NCBI RefSeq assembly: GCF_900176275.1
Contig: NZ_FWXD01000024.1
Span: 1-54,690 of the forward strand
Direction: 5' to 3'
From: Andreprevotia lacus DSM 23236
GTDB lineage: Bacteria; Pseudomonadota; Gammaproteobacteria; Burkholderiales; Chitinibacteraceae
DNA length: 54,690 bases
The notes under the pieces were generated by a model, which was given only the letters and a program-made list of their open reading frames with translations, made no database searches and was not told the origin of the DNA. The translations under genes were made by a program, and so were the position numbers. Below are positions 1 to 6,961 of the stretch, in pieces. Positions within the stretch are counted from its first letter, which is position 1. Each line of letters starts with the position of its first letter.

Positions 1-1404
1 ACACCGAAGCCGACCGCAACACCGGCTCCGACCGCTACCCCGGCGCCGACCAATGTGCCGACTGCTACACCGAAGCCGACTGCTACACCGGTCCCGGGCA
101 CCCCGACCGCGACCCCGGTTCCGTCGGCAGGCGGCAAGGAAGTCGGTTCCTACTTCGCTCAGTGGGGCATCTACGGCCGCAACTACCAGGTAAAGGCCAT
201 CCAGACCAGCGGCTCCGCGGCCAAGATGACCTTCCTGAACTACGCCTTCGGTAACGTCTACCAGAAGAACGGCGGCTACGAATGCGACATCCAGTACCGT
301 ACCGAATCGGGCAATGGTGACGGTGGCGATCCGTTTGCCGACTACAGCAAATCGTTCGATGCCGCTTCGTCGGTTGACGGCGTGGCTGACAAGTGGGACG
401 ACGCACTGCGCGGCAACTTCGGCCAGATCAAGCGCCTGAAGGCCCTCAACCCCAACCTGAAGGTGTACATCTCGGTCGGCGGCTGGTCGTGGTCCAAGTG
501 GTTCTCGGCCGCATCCGCGACCGACGCCCTGCGCAAGCAACTGGTCTCCTCGTGCATCAACACCTACATCAAGGGCAACCTGCCGGTGTATGACGGTGCA
601 GGTGGTACGGGTGCCGCTGCCGGCGTATTCGACGGCATCGACATCGACTGGGAATTCCCGGGCGTACAAGGCTTCGGCTACAACACCGTCTCGGCGGCCG
701 ACAAGCAGAACTACACCCTGCTGCTGAAGGAATTCCGCACCCAGCTGGATGCAGTCACTGCCACCACCGGCAAGAAGTACGGCCTGACCGTCGCGATCAG
801 CGCGGGCAAGGACAAGATCGACATGACCGAGCCGGCTGCCTACAGCCAGTACCTCGATCACATCAACATCATGTCCTATGACTTCCATGGCGGCTGGGAA
901 GCCACGGGTCCGACCGACTTCCACAGCAACCTGTACGCCGATCCGGCCAGCCCGAACTACAACGACCCGAAGACCGGTCAACCGGGCCTGGGCGCCACCT
1001 ACAACATCGACAGCGCAGTGAAGAACCTGATCGCTGCCGGTGCACCGGCTGGCAAGCTGATCGTGGGTGTACCGTTCTACGGTCGTGGCTGGACGGGTGT
1101 GACCAACGCCAACAACGGTCTGTACCAACCGGCCGCCAAGGCAGCCACCGGTACCTACGAAGCGGGCATCGAAGACTACAAGGTGCTGAAGAACGCAGCG
1201 GGTACGGTGTACACCAACGCGATCACCAAGCAATCGTGGAAGTTCGATGGCAGCACGTTCTGGTCGTATGACACGCCGGCGGACATTGCCACCAAGGTGA
1301 GCTATGTGAAGTCGAGTGGTCTGGGTGGCGTGTTCAGCTGGGAGCTGGATGGTGATGACACCGCTGGTACCCTGATGAGCGCAATGAGTGCAGTTCGCCA
1401 GTAA
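1..1404 (+). CDS. GH18 chitinase, 5' end cut by window edge
   Basis: The reading frame is open from base 1, inside a Thr/Pro-rich linker, so signal peptide and any binding modules lie upstream. From about base 145 a GH18 TIM-barrel domain follows: SVGGWSW (strand 3 motif), the catalytic signature DGIDIDWEFPG with the acid glutamate at 652-654, MSYDFHGGW, and a C-terminal strand with FSWELDGDD. GH18 enzymes hydrolyse beta-1,4-N-acetylglucosamine polymers by substrate-assisted catalysis. The DIDWE form and the long barrel resemble ChiA-like processive or exo-type chitinases (inference). It is followed by a strong terminator. A GTG at base 55 is inside the linker and is not the true start. Confidence 0.93.
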   Translation, partial: TPKPTATPAPTATPAPTNVPTATPKPTATPVPGTPTATPVPSAGGKEVGSYFAQWGIYGRNYQVKAIQTSGSAAKMTFLNYAFGNVYQKNGGYECDIQYRTESGNGDGGDPFADYSKSFDAASSVDGVADKWDDALRGNFGQIKRLKALNPNLKVYISVGGWSWSKWFSAASATDALRKQLVSSCINTYIKGNLPVYDGAGGTGAAAGVFDGIDIDWEFPGVQGFGYNTVSAADKQNYTLLLKEFRTQLDAVTATTGKKYGLTVAISAGKDKIDMTEPAAYSQYLDHINIMSYDFHGGWEATGPTDFHSNLYADPASPNYNDPKTGQPGLGATYNIDSAVKNLIAAGAPAGKLIVGVPFYGRGWTGVTNANNGLYQPAAKAATGTYEAGIEDYKVLKNAAGTVYTNAITKQSWKFDGSTFWSYDTPADIATKVSYVKSSGLGGVFSWELDGDDTAGTLMSAMSAVRQ

Positions 1405-1443
1405 ACCGGCGAGCATCACAGAATAACTAAGCGCGGTAAGTTG

Positions 1444-1473
1444 AGCCCTCCTGGCAACAGGAGGGCTTTTTTC
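1444..1473 (+). terminator. Rho-independent terminator of first chitinase
   Basis: Perfect 10-bp stem (AGCCCTCCTG at 1444-1453 with its complement at 1458-1467), GCAA tetraloop and a run of six T. It starts 39 bases after the chitinase stop codon. Confidence 0.93.
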
Positions 1474-1872
1474 TTTGTGTGCGTCTCGCCGGGGTGTGCG
1501 TTGCGGCTGTTCAGGGGCGCAGGCGTGCCCGAGTACCGGCCGTGCCGCCGGTGGCCGCTATGGCCGGGCTGCTGCGTGGTTCTGGGGGCTTGCCGGTCTG
1601 CTTGGGGTAGCGACCCACCCAGCCGGCATCCCGTTGCTGTGAGCATGGTCTGCCGCGCAGGTCTTTGGTGTGCGCCACTCCTGCAAATCAATCCATCGGG
1701 CGTGGGCAGGGCCCCAGGGCAAGCGAGGAAGGGGCGTCTTAGAAGGGGGGGAATTGCTGGCCGGATGCGCGATTTTGCATAAACCGGCAAATACGCAGTG
1801 CGGTGGTGGCGGTAAACCGACAATGTGCCCGGCGGCGCGCTGCAGTACCGCCGGGAAAGTGCTGCAGAGGGC
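1474..1872. other. Intergenic stretch without a convincing gene
   Basis: About 400 bases lie between the terminator of the first chitinase and the 3' end of the AraC-type gene. Open frames on both strands exist only because the GC-rich sequence has few stops; none has a ribosome-binding site, a recognisable motif or a plausible composition. No terminator with a T-run is visible for the minus-strand regulator gene. Confidence 0.6.
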
Positions 1873-2733
1873 CTAATTGCGGCGGCGCAACACGGTGCTT
1901 GGTGCCATGCCGAAGTGCTGGGTAAAGCGGCGCGAGAAACTGGCGATTTCCTCGTAACCGATCGCGGAGGCAACCTCGCCCACGCTGCCTATGCCGGCTT
2001 GCAGCATTTCCATGGCGCGGTTCATGCGGTGCGACAGCAGCATCTGCTGCGGCGATACGCCCAGATAGCGCACGCACAGGCGCTGGAAGTGCGCGACGCT
2101 GACGCCAAACTCGGCCGCCAGCGCATCGACGCGCCACGGGCGGGCCGGGTACAGCAGCACCGGGCCGAACAGCCGTTGCAGGCGCAGCGCGATGTCGCTG
2201 GTCTGCGGCTCGGTATTGAGTTCGCGCTGCAAGAGCTGCATCACCAGCGTCAATGCCGGCGTGGCAAAGGATTGGTCGAACTCGGACAGCCATGCTTCCT
2301 CGCACAGTGTCAGCACGGCCGGATAAAGGCTGGCGGGGCTGCGGGCGGGGCGGATCAGTGGCTCCTCGCGCTGCAGGCTGCTCCAGCGTGGGCAGTCGTT
2401 GAGCAGGAACCATACCAGTCGCCAGTTCGGGCCCGTCAGTTCGAAGCCGGCGCGCTGCCCGGCGGGCAGGATGGCGAAATGGCCTGCCGGTAGTGGTTGT
2501 GCGGTTTCACCGTTAGTGATCTGGCCCTCACCCTCCAGCGCGAACAGTACGACATGGAACGGTGCGCCGGTGCGCTCGACATGGAACATGTCGTGGGCAT
2601 CGGTAATACCGGCCAGCAAGACGTCGTAATCGTTCAGCGCCCGCAGGTAGGGTTTATAGAAGACCCGCGCGCCCACGCTTTGCTGGATCGTGGTTGGCGA
2701 GACTTCAAAGTATTCATGGAATGGGGTGGTCAT
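1873..2733 (-). CDS. AraC-family transcriptional regulator
   Basis: About 286 residues. The N-terminal half (to about residue 160) has the beta-rich cupin-like sensor pattern with ILPAGQRAGFEL; the C-terminal half (about 190-286) holds two helix-turn-helix motifs, around VDALAAEFGVSVAHFQRLC and GSVGEVASAIGYEEIASFSR, the latter being the usual AraC signature. ATG at 2733 is preferred to an in-frame TTG at 2754, which would add seven unconserved residues; neither has a strong Shine-Dalgarno. It is the only DNA-binding regulator in the chitinase island and reads away from the chitinase at 3450, so a role in chitin response is reasonable but inferred. Members of this family usually bind a small ligand such as a sugar; the ligand here is unknown. 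Confidence 0.9.
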   Translation of the reverse strand: MTTPFHEYFEVSPTTIQQSVGARVFYKPYLRALNDYDVLLAGITDAHDMFHVERTGAPFHVVLFALEGEGQITNGETAQPLPAGHFAILPAGQRAGFELTGPNWRLVWFLLNDCPRWSSLQREEPLIRPARSPASLYPAVLTLCEEAWLSEFDQSFATPALTLVMQLLQRELNTEPQTSDIALRLQRLFGPVLLYPARPWRVDALAAEFGVSVAHFQRLCVRYLGVSPQQMLLSHRMNRAMEMLQAGIGSVGEVASAIGYEEIASFSRRFTQHFGMAPSTVLRRRN

Positions 2734-2754
2734 TGCGTGATTTGAACAAACCAA

Positions 2755-2947
2755 AGTCGTATTCAGACATTCTAGCTACCCACGCAAGCCTGTATCTTTC
2801 GGGGTGTCGTGCGAAAGCATGTATTTGCCTTCGTGGTATTTCGACAAGGATCAACAGGCTCGGCGGGGTGTGGACTACCCAGCCTTACGTCGTTGGTTCT
2901 CCTTCTTCATCATCTTGATGGCCGGACTCTTGTCCGGCTATTTTTTT
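2755..2947 (+). ncRNA. Candidate small RNA ending in an orphan terminator
   Basis: A complete intrinsic terminator at 2921-2947 has no gene upstream on its strand. The 70 bases before it can fold: AGGCT (2856-2860) and GGGT (2866-2869) pair with ACCC (2877-2880) and AGCCT (2881-2885). Between this fold and the terminator lies an unpaired pyrimidine-rich stretch at 2897-2917 that is complementary to purine-rich ribosome-binding sites. This order (5' fold, single-stranded CU-rich segment, terminator) is typical of trans-acting small RNAs. No convincing promoter was found, so the 5' end is a guess. Confidence 0.3.
2921..2947 (+). terminator. Orphan intrinsic terminator
   Basis: Stem GCCGGAC (2921-2927) with GTCCGGC (2932-2938), a four-base loop, then TATTTTTTT. 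It is some 190 bases from the start of the divergent AraC gene and 500 bases before the next chitinase, so it does not belong to either. Confidence 0.75.
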
Positions 2948-3121
2948 GCCTGCGCACCCGGCCGGATGTGGTGCTCGGCGATCTTCTCCAAGCCGCAGTG
3001 TGCACGGAAATCGCGCATCGTGCGATAGCACTGTGGTGCATCTCTCTCTGGCATATGGTGCACGGTCAACTGGTTTTGTCTAAATCGCGCACAACTGTAA
3101 TAAATTAGAATTTTCTCAATT

Positions 3122-3139
3122 AAATCAACGGGAAATATC
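3122..3139 (+). repeat. Direct repeat copy 1 upstream of chitinase
   Basis: The 18 bases AAATCAACGGGAAATATC recur at 3261-3278 with one difference (C for A at position 7). The second half of the copy is also the left arm of the palindrome at 3129-3153. Probably a protein-binding site; the binding protein is unknown. Confidence 0.6.
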
Positions 3140-3170
3140 TTTGACATTTCCCGGCCAAACACCGCAATAT
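3129..3170 (+). promoter_or_regulatory. Palindromic operator containing a TTGACA -35 box
   Basis: CGGGAAAT (3129-3136), nine bases, ATTTCCCG (3146-3153): a perfect 25-bp inverted repeat. A consensus -35 hexamer TTGACA (3141-3146) is inside it; the best -10 is CAATAT at 3165-3170 (18-base spacing, a weak match). The surrounding 3085-3150 is AT-rich compared with the rest of the region. A protein bound here would cover the -35 box, which suggests control of the chitinase at 3450. The leader would be about 275 bases long. Confidence 0.5.
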
Positions 3171-3260
3171 GGACGCGCAGGCCAGCATAGGCACTAAAAG
3201 CAATGCCACAGAGGCATTGCGCTGCGGGCGGGCGCATTCAGCCTGCTGACGAAGGCGCGC

Positions 3261-3278
3261 AAATCACCGGGAAATATC
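3261..3278 (+). repeat. Direct repeat copy 2 upstream of chitinase
   Basis: Second copy of the 18-base repeat (AAATCACCGGGAAATATC), 139 bases after copy 1, without the palindromic right arm. It lies in the presumed leader of the chitinase gene, about 170 bases before the start codon. Confidence 0.55.
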
Positions 3279-3449
3279 CTGCGGTTCGCACCTTCCAAGC
3301 CACCAGAGGAAAAAAAGCAGTGCCGGCAAGGCCGGCGGATGACGTCAGCAGTGTGTGACGGCATGCGCGCGACCATGGCCGCGTGTTGCGCAGTAACCGG
3401 CATGGCGCACAGCCAGCCGTCCCTACAAGAAGGAATGGAGAAGAGTACG

Positions 3450-5141
3450 ATGAAAAGCTCGCGTCTCACGCGACTGCTGACGGCCATGTTCATGGCTGGC
3501 AGCGTGATCGCCGCATTCGCTGCCCCTGCGTGGCAGGAAGGCAACACCTATACCGCCGGTACCGTGGTGACCTACAACGGTCACGACTATCAGGCTCTGG
3601 TCACCCACACCGCTTATGTCGGCGCAGGCTGGAACCCGTCCAGCACCCCGACGCTGTGGAAGGACCTGGGCGTGACCACCGGCACGACCACCCCGACACC
3701 GACCACGGCACCGACCGTGACCCCGACCAGCAAGCCGGTCACCCCCACACCGACCGTCACCAATACCCCGACACCGGTTGTCACCAGCACCCCGACCCCG
3801 GCCACCGGTTCGTGTACCGCTCCCGCCTGGAGCAGCAGCACTGCCTATAACGGCGGCGCGCAAGTGAGCTACAACGGCCACACCTACTCCGCCAAGTGGT
3901 GGACACAGGGCAATGTGCCGTCCAGCAGCACCGGCGATGGCCAACCCTGGAATGACGTTGGCGTGTGCAGCGGTGGCAACAACACGCCGGTGCCGACCGT
4001 GACCCCGACACCGACCAAGGTCGTGACCCCGACCCCGGTGGTTACCAGCACACCGACCCCGGTCGTGACCGTGACCCCGACGCCGGTAGTGACCCCGACC
4101 GTCACCCCGACCCCGGGCCCGACCCCGACACCGGGTCGCAAGCAACTGGTGGGCTATCTGCACGCCAGCTTTGCCAATGGCTCCGGCTATATCCGCATGG
4201 CCGACATCTCGGATGACTGGGATGTGATCAACCTGTCGTTCGCCGAGCCGGATTCGCCGACCAACGCGCTGCTGCACTTCAACCGCTGCTCGGTTGCCGA
4301 GTGCCCGAACGTTGAAAGCGATGCCGACTTCCTGGCCGGCATCAAGGCCAAGCAAGCCAAGGGCAAGAAGGTACTGATTTCGATCGGTGGCCAGAACGGT
4401 GAAATCCAGCTCACCACGACCGCTGCGCGCGACAACTTCGTGAATTCGATCTCGGCCATCATCGACAAGTGGAATCTCGATGGTCTGGATATCGACTTCG
4501 AAGGTCACTCGTTGCAACTGAACCCGGGCGACAACAACGTTGCCGCACCGACCACCCCGGTCATCGTCAACCTGATCTCGGCACTGAAGACGCTGAAGGC
4601 CAAGTATGGCAGCAAGTTCATGCTGACCATGGCGCCGGAAACCTTCTTCGTCCAGCTGGGTTACCAGTTCTACGGTGGCAACTGCTCGGGTTGCGATACC
4701 CGCGCGGGCGCTTACCTGCCGGTGATCTACGCCATGAAGGATGACCTGAGCTGGCTGCAGGTGCAGGACTACAACTCGGGCCCGATCACCGGCCTGGACA
4801 ATGCCTACCACACCATGGGCAGTGCTGATTTCCATGTCGCGATGACCGACATGACCCTCAGCGGCTTCAAGGTGGCCGGCAACGGCTTTGCCTTCCCGGC
4901 GCTGCGTCCGGATCAGATCATGATCGGCATTCCGGCCAACGCCAATGCAGGTAACGGCTACATCACCCCGACGGAAATGACCACGGCGCTCAATTGCCTG
5001 ACCAAGGGCACCAATTGCGGCACCTACAAGCCGGCCAAGACCTATCCGGGTCTGGGTGGTTTGATGACCTGGTCGATCAACTGGGACAAGTACACCAACT
5101 ACGAGTTCTCCAAGAGCTACCGCGCGTACTTTGGCCAGTAA
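3450..5141 (+). CDS. Secreted GH18 chitinase with two CBM5/12 modules
   Basis: 563 residues. The start ATG at 3450 follows AAGGAATGGAG and opens a clear signal peptide (KSSRLTRLL, hydrophobic core, AFA-AP cleavage region); an in-frame ATG at 3339 would bury it. Mature order: CBM5/12 module (AWQEGNTYTAGTVVTYNGHD), TP-rich linker, second CBM5/12 (NGGAQVSYNGHTY, WWTQGN), TP linker, GH18 domain from about residue 230. Catalytic signature DGLDIDFEG with Glu351, plus SIGGQNG and MAPE. The DIDFE form and short barrel resemble ChiD/ChiC-like bacterial endochitinases (inference). Expected to be exported and to bind chitin. Likely controlled by the palindrome and repeats upstream. Confidence 0.95.
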   Translation: MKSSRLTRLLTAMFMAGSVIAAFAAPAWQEGNTYTAGTVVTYNGHDYQALVTHTAYVGAGWNPSSTPTLWKDLGVTTGTTTPTPTTAPTVTPTSKPVTPTPTVTNTPTPVVTSTPTPATGSCTAPAWSSSTAYNGGAQVSYNGHTYSAKWWTQGNVPSSSTGDGQPWNDVGVCSGGNNTPVPTVTPTPTKVVTPTPVVTSTPTPVVTVTPTPVVTPTVTPTPGPTPTPGRKQLVGYLHASFANGSGYIRMADISDDWDVINLSFAEPDSPTNALLHFNRCSVAECPNVESDADFLAGIKAKQAKGKKVLISIGGQNGEIQLTTTAARDNFVNSISAIIDKWNLDGLDIDFEGHSLQLNPGDNNVAAPTTPVIVNLISALKTLKAKYGSKFMLTMAPETFFVQLGYQFYGGNCSGCDTRAGAYLPVIYAMKDDLSWLQVQDYNSGPITGLDNAYHTMGSADFHVAMTDMTLSGFKVAGNGFAFPALRPDQIMIGIPANANAGNGYITPTEMTTALNCLTKGTNCGTYKPAKTYPGLGGLMTWSINWDKYTNYEFSKSYRAYFGQ

Positions 5142-5154
5142 CCGTCCCTGAAAG

Positions 5155-5187
5155 CAGCCCCCGCCCGGAATGGCCGGGGGCTGTTTG
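5155..5187 (+). terminator. Probable terminator after chitinase at 3450
   Basis: Nine-bp GC stem CAGCCCCCG (5155-5163) with CGGGGGCTG (5175-5183), then only three T. Weak T-run, so partial read-through into the next chitinase is possible. Confidence 0.6.
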
Positions 5188-5210
5188 CATGACCCCATAA
5201 AACCGATAAC

Positions 5211-5243
5211 GCTGTCGCAGCGCACTGGCTGCTGCGCGACAGC
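5211..5243 (+). promoter_or_regulatory. Leader hairpin before chitinase at 5256
   Basis: GCTGTCGCAGC (5211-5221) pairs with GCTGC (5231-5235) and GACAGC (5238-5243), with a two-base bulge. It ends directly at the AGGAG ribosome-binding site, 12 bases before the start codon. No T-run, so not a terminator; it may protect a processed mRNA 5' end or modulate translation. Confidence 0.4.
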
Positions 5244-5255
5244 AGGAGTACGGAC

Positions 5256-6833
5256 ATGAATACACGCAATATCCGCCCGCTCAAGGGCTGGCTGCTGGCC
5301 ATCGCCATGGCCGGCGCCGTCATGGCTGCCCACGCAGCACCGGCCTGGCAGGAAGGCAACACCTACAGCGCCGGCACCGTGGTGAGCTACAACGGCCACG
5401 ATTATCAGGCACTGGTCACTCATACCGCCTATGTGGGCGCAGGCTGGAACCCGGCCTCGACCCCGACGCTGTGGAAAGACCTTGGCGTGACCACCGGCGC
5501 TACGCCGACGCCCGCCCCTACCGCCACGCCGGCACCGACTGCAACACCGAAGCCGACGGCTACCCCGGCCCCGACCGCTACGCCGGTACCGAGCAGCACA
5601 CCGACTGCCACACCCAAGCCCACCAGCACTCCGGTACCGACCGTCTCCCCGACCCCGACTACCGGTGGCAGCTGCACCGCAGCCGCATGGAGCGCCAGCG
5701 CTTCCTACAACGGTGGTGCACAGGTCAGCTACAACGGCCGCAATTACACCGCCAAGTGGTGGACCCAAGGCAACGTGCCGTCCAGCAGCACCGGCGACGG
5801 CCAGCCGTGGGCCGACAATGGTCCGTGCTCCGGCGGCAATCCCAGCCCGACGCCGGTTGTGACCGCCACACCGACCCCGGTGACCCCGACCGCCACGCCG
5901 GTACCGGGCCCGACGCCGACACCGGCGCCGGTCAGCGGTTATCGTTTCGCGCCGTATATCGATGTGAGCGGCAGTGTGGATCTGGCCGGCTGGGCGCAAG
6001 CCACTGGCGGCCGTTTCGTTTCGCTGGCCTTCTTCAACTCGGCGGGTGGCTGCAATGGCGGCTGGCCGGGCAGCGAATCCAACCTGATCAGCCAGGCCGC
6101 GTCGCTCAAGGCGCTGGGTGGCGGCGTGATCCTGTCGTCCGGCGGCTGGAATGCCAGCGACATCGCGCGCAGCTGCACCGATGCAGCCTCGATTGCCACC
6201 GTGTACGAGAACGTGCTGGAGCGCTTCGGTGCCGATCACCTCGATATCGACCCGGAACATGGTGACAGCCAGAACAATCTGGAAGCCGCCATCGTCGACC
6301 GTCGCAATGCCGCGCTGAAGATCCTGCAGGATCGCTTCAAGGCCAAGGGCAAGACGGCCTATGTGTCGTTCACGCTCGGCGTGCATCCGGTCAGCGGCTT
6401 CGACGCCGAAAACCTCTATGTGCTGCAATCGGCCAAGGCCGCAGGCGTGGAAGTGAACGTCGTCAACCCGATGATCATGGATTACTACGACGGCGTATCG
6501 GGCAACCAGATGGGCGCCCGCTCGGTATCGGCGCTGCAGGGCGTGTTTGCGCAGATCAAGAACCTGTGGCCGGGCAAGACCGATGCACAGTACTGGGGCA
6601 TGCTGTCGGCCACCGCCATGATCGGCCAGAACGACAACCCGAGCGAAGTGTTCACGCTGGCCGATGCCGCCATCGTGCGCGATTTTGCCAAGCAGAACGG
6701 CATGGCCCGCCTGGCCTTCTGGTCCATGGGGCGTGACAACGGCAACTGCCCTGGCAACACCACCGCCAACTGGCAATGCAGCGGCATCAGTCAGCAGCAG
6801 TGGGACTTCAGCAAGATTTTCGGCGCATTCTGA
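5256..6833 (+). CDS. Secreted GH18 chitinase, PF-ChiA-like barrel, two CBM5/12
   Basis: 525 residues. ATG at 5256 follows GCAGGAG. Signal peptide (MNTRNIRPLKGWLLAIAMAG, cleavage near AHA-AP), CBM5/12, TP/AP-rich linker, second CBM5/12 (NGGAQVSYNGRNY, WWTQGN), linker, then a catalytic domain from about residue 228 that differs from its neighbours: FAPYIDVSG, LSSGGWN and the signature DHLDIDPEH with Glu334. This resembles the archaeal/bacterial PF-ChiA-like branch of GH18, where the usual form is LDFDIEG; the proline before the catalytic glutamate is unusual. The DxxDxDxE residues are all kept, so activity is expected but its product profile may differ. Confidence 0.9.
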   Translation: MNTRNIRPLKGWLLAIAMAGAVMAAHAAPAWQEGNTYSAGTVVSYNGHDYQALVTHTAYVGAGWNPASTPTLWKDLGVTTGATPTPAPTATPAPTATPKPTATPAPTATPVPSSTPTATPKPTSTPVPTVSPTPTTGGSCTAAAWSASASYNGGAQVSYNGRNYTAKWWTQGNVPSSSTGDGQPWADNGPCSGGNPSPTPVVTATPTPVTPTATPVPGPTPTPAPVSGYRFAPYIDVSGSVDLAGWAQATGGRFVSLAFFNSAGGCNGGWPGSESNLISQAASLKALGGGVILSSGGWNASDIARSCTDAASIATVYENVLERFGADHLDIDPEHGDSQNNLEAAIVDRRNAALKILQDRFKAKGKTAYVSFTLGVHPVSGFDAENLYVLQSAKAAGVEVNVVNPMIMDYYDGVSGNQMGARSVSALQGVFAQIKNLWPGKTDAQYWGMLSATAMIGQNDNPSEVFTLADAAIVRDFAKQNGMARLAFWSMGRDNGNCPGNTTANWQCSGISQQQWDFSKIFGAF

Positions 6834-6882
6834 TACGCGTTTTACGTGCGCCAGGCGAGGGCGGTTGACCACCCCGCCAAAC

Positions 6883-6908
6883 TCACGCGGCGAAGTCTGG
6901 CCGCGTGA
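6883..6908 (+). repeat. 8-bp inverted repeat between chitinase genes
   Basis: TCACGCGG (6883-6890), ten bases, CCGCGTGA (6901-6908). It lies between the stop of one chitinase and the start of the next, just before the leader hairpin at 6912. No T-run. Operator or RNA hairpin cannot be distinguished. Confidence 0.4.
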
Positions 6909-6911
6909 TGC

Positions 6912-6937
6912 GGGCGACTGCCGCAAGGCAGCCGCCC
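6912..6937 (+). promoter_or_regulatory. Leader hairpin before chitinase at 6962
   Basis: GGGCG, a one-base mismatch, CTGCC, GCAA tetraloop, GGCAG, one base, CGCCC. It ends 24 bases before the ATG and just before the GATGGAGG ribosome-binding site. Same plan as the hairpin at 8941-8967. Confidence 0.45.
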
Positions 6938-6961
6938 ATTCCGAAAATGATGGAGGATGAC

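Noticed and set aside
1441-1782. Plus-strand open frame after the first chitinase
   Set aside because: It begins inside the terminator hairpin and has no ribosome site or recognisable protein pattern.
2804-3028. Open frame of 74 codons with a hydrophobic stretch between the AraC gene and the next chitinase
   Set aside because: It starts with GTG without a ribosome site, and its hydrophobic part is the translation of a terminator hairpin and T-run; the region is better read as non-coding.
3341-3348. TGACGTCA palindrome in the chitinase leader
   Set aside because: An isolated 8-base palindrome is expected by chance in a region this size, and no second copy was seen near the other chitinases.
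3684-4135. Thr/Pro-coding repeat tracts considered as a CRISPR or DNA repeat array
   Set aside because: The repeats are in frame, vary mainly at third positions and encode extracellular linkers; there are no unique spacers of constant length.
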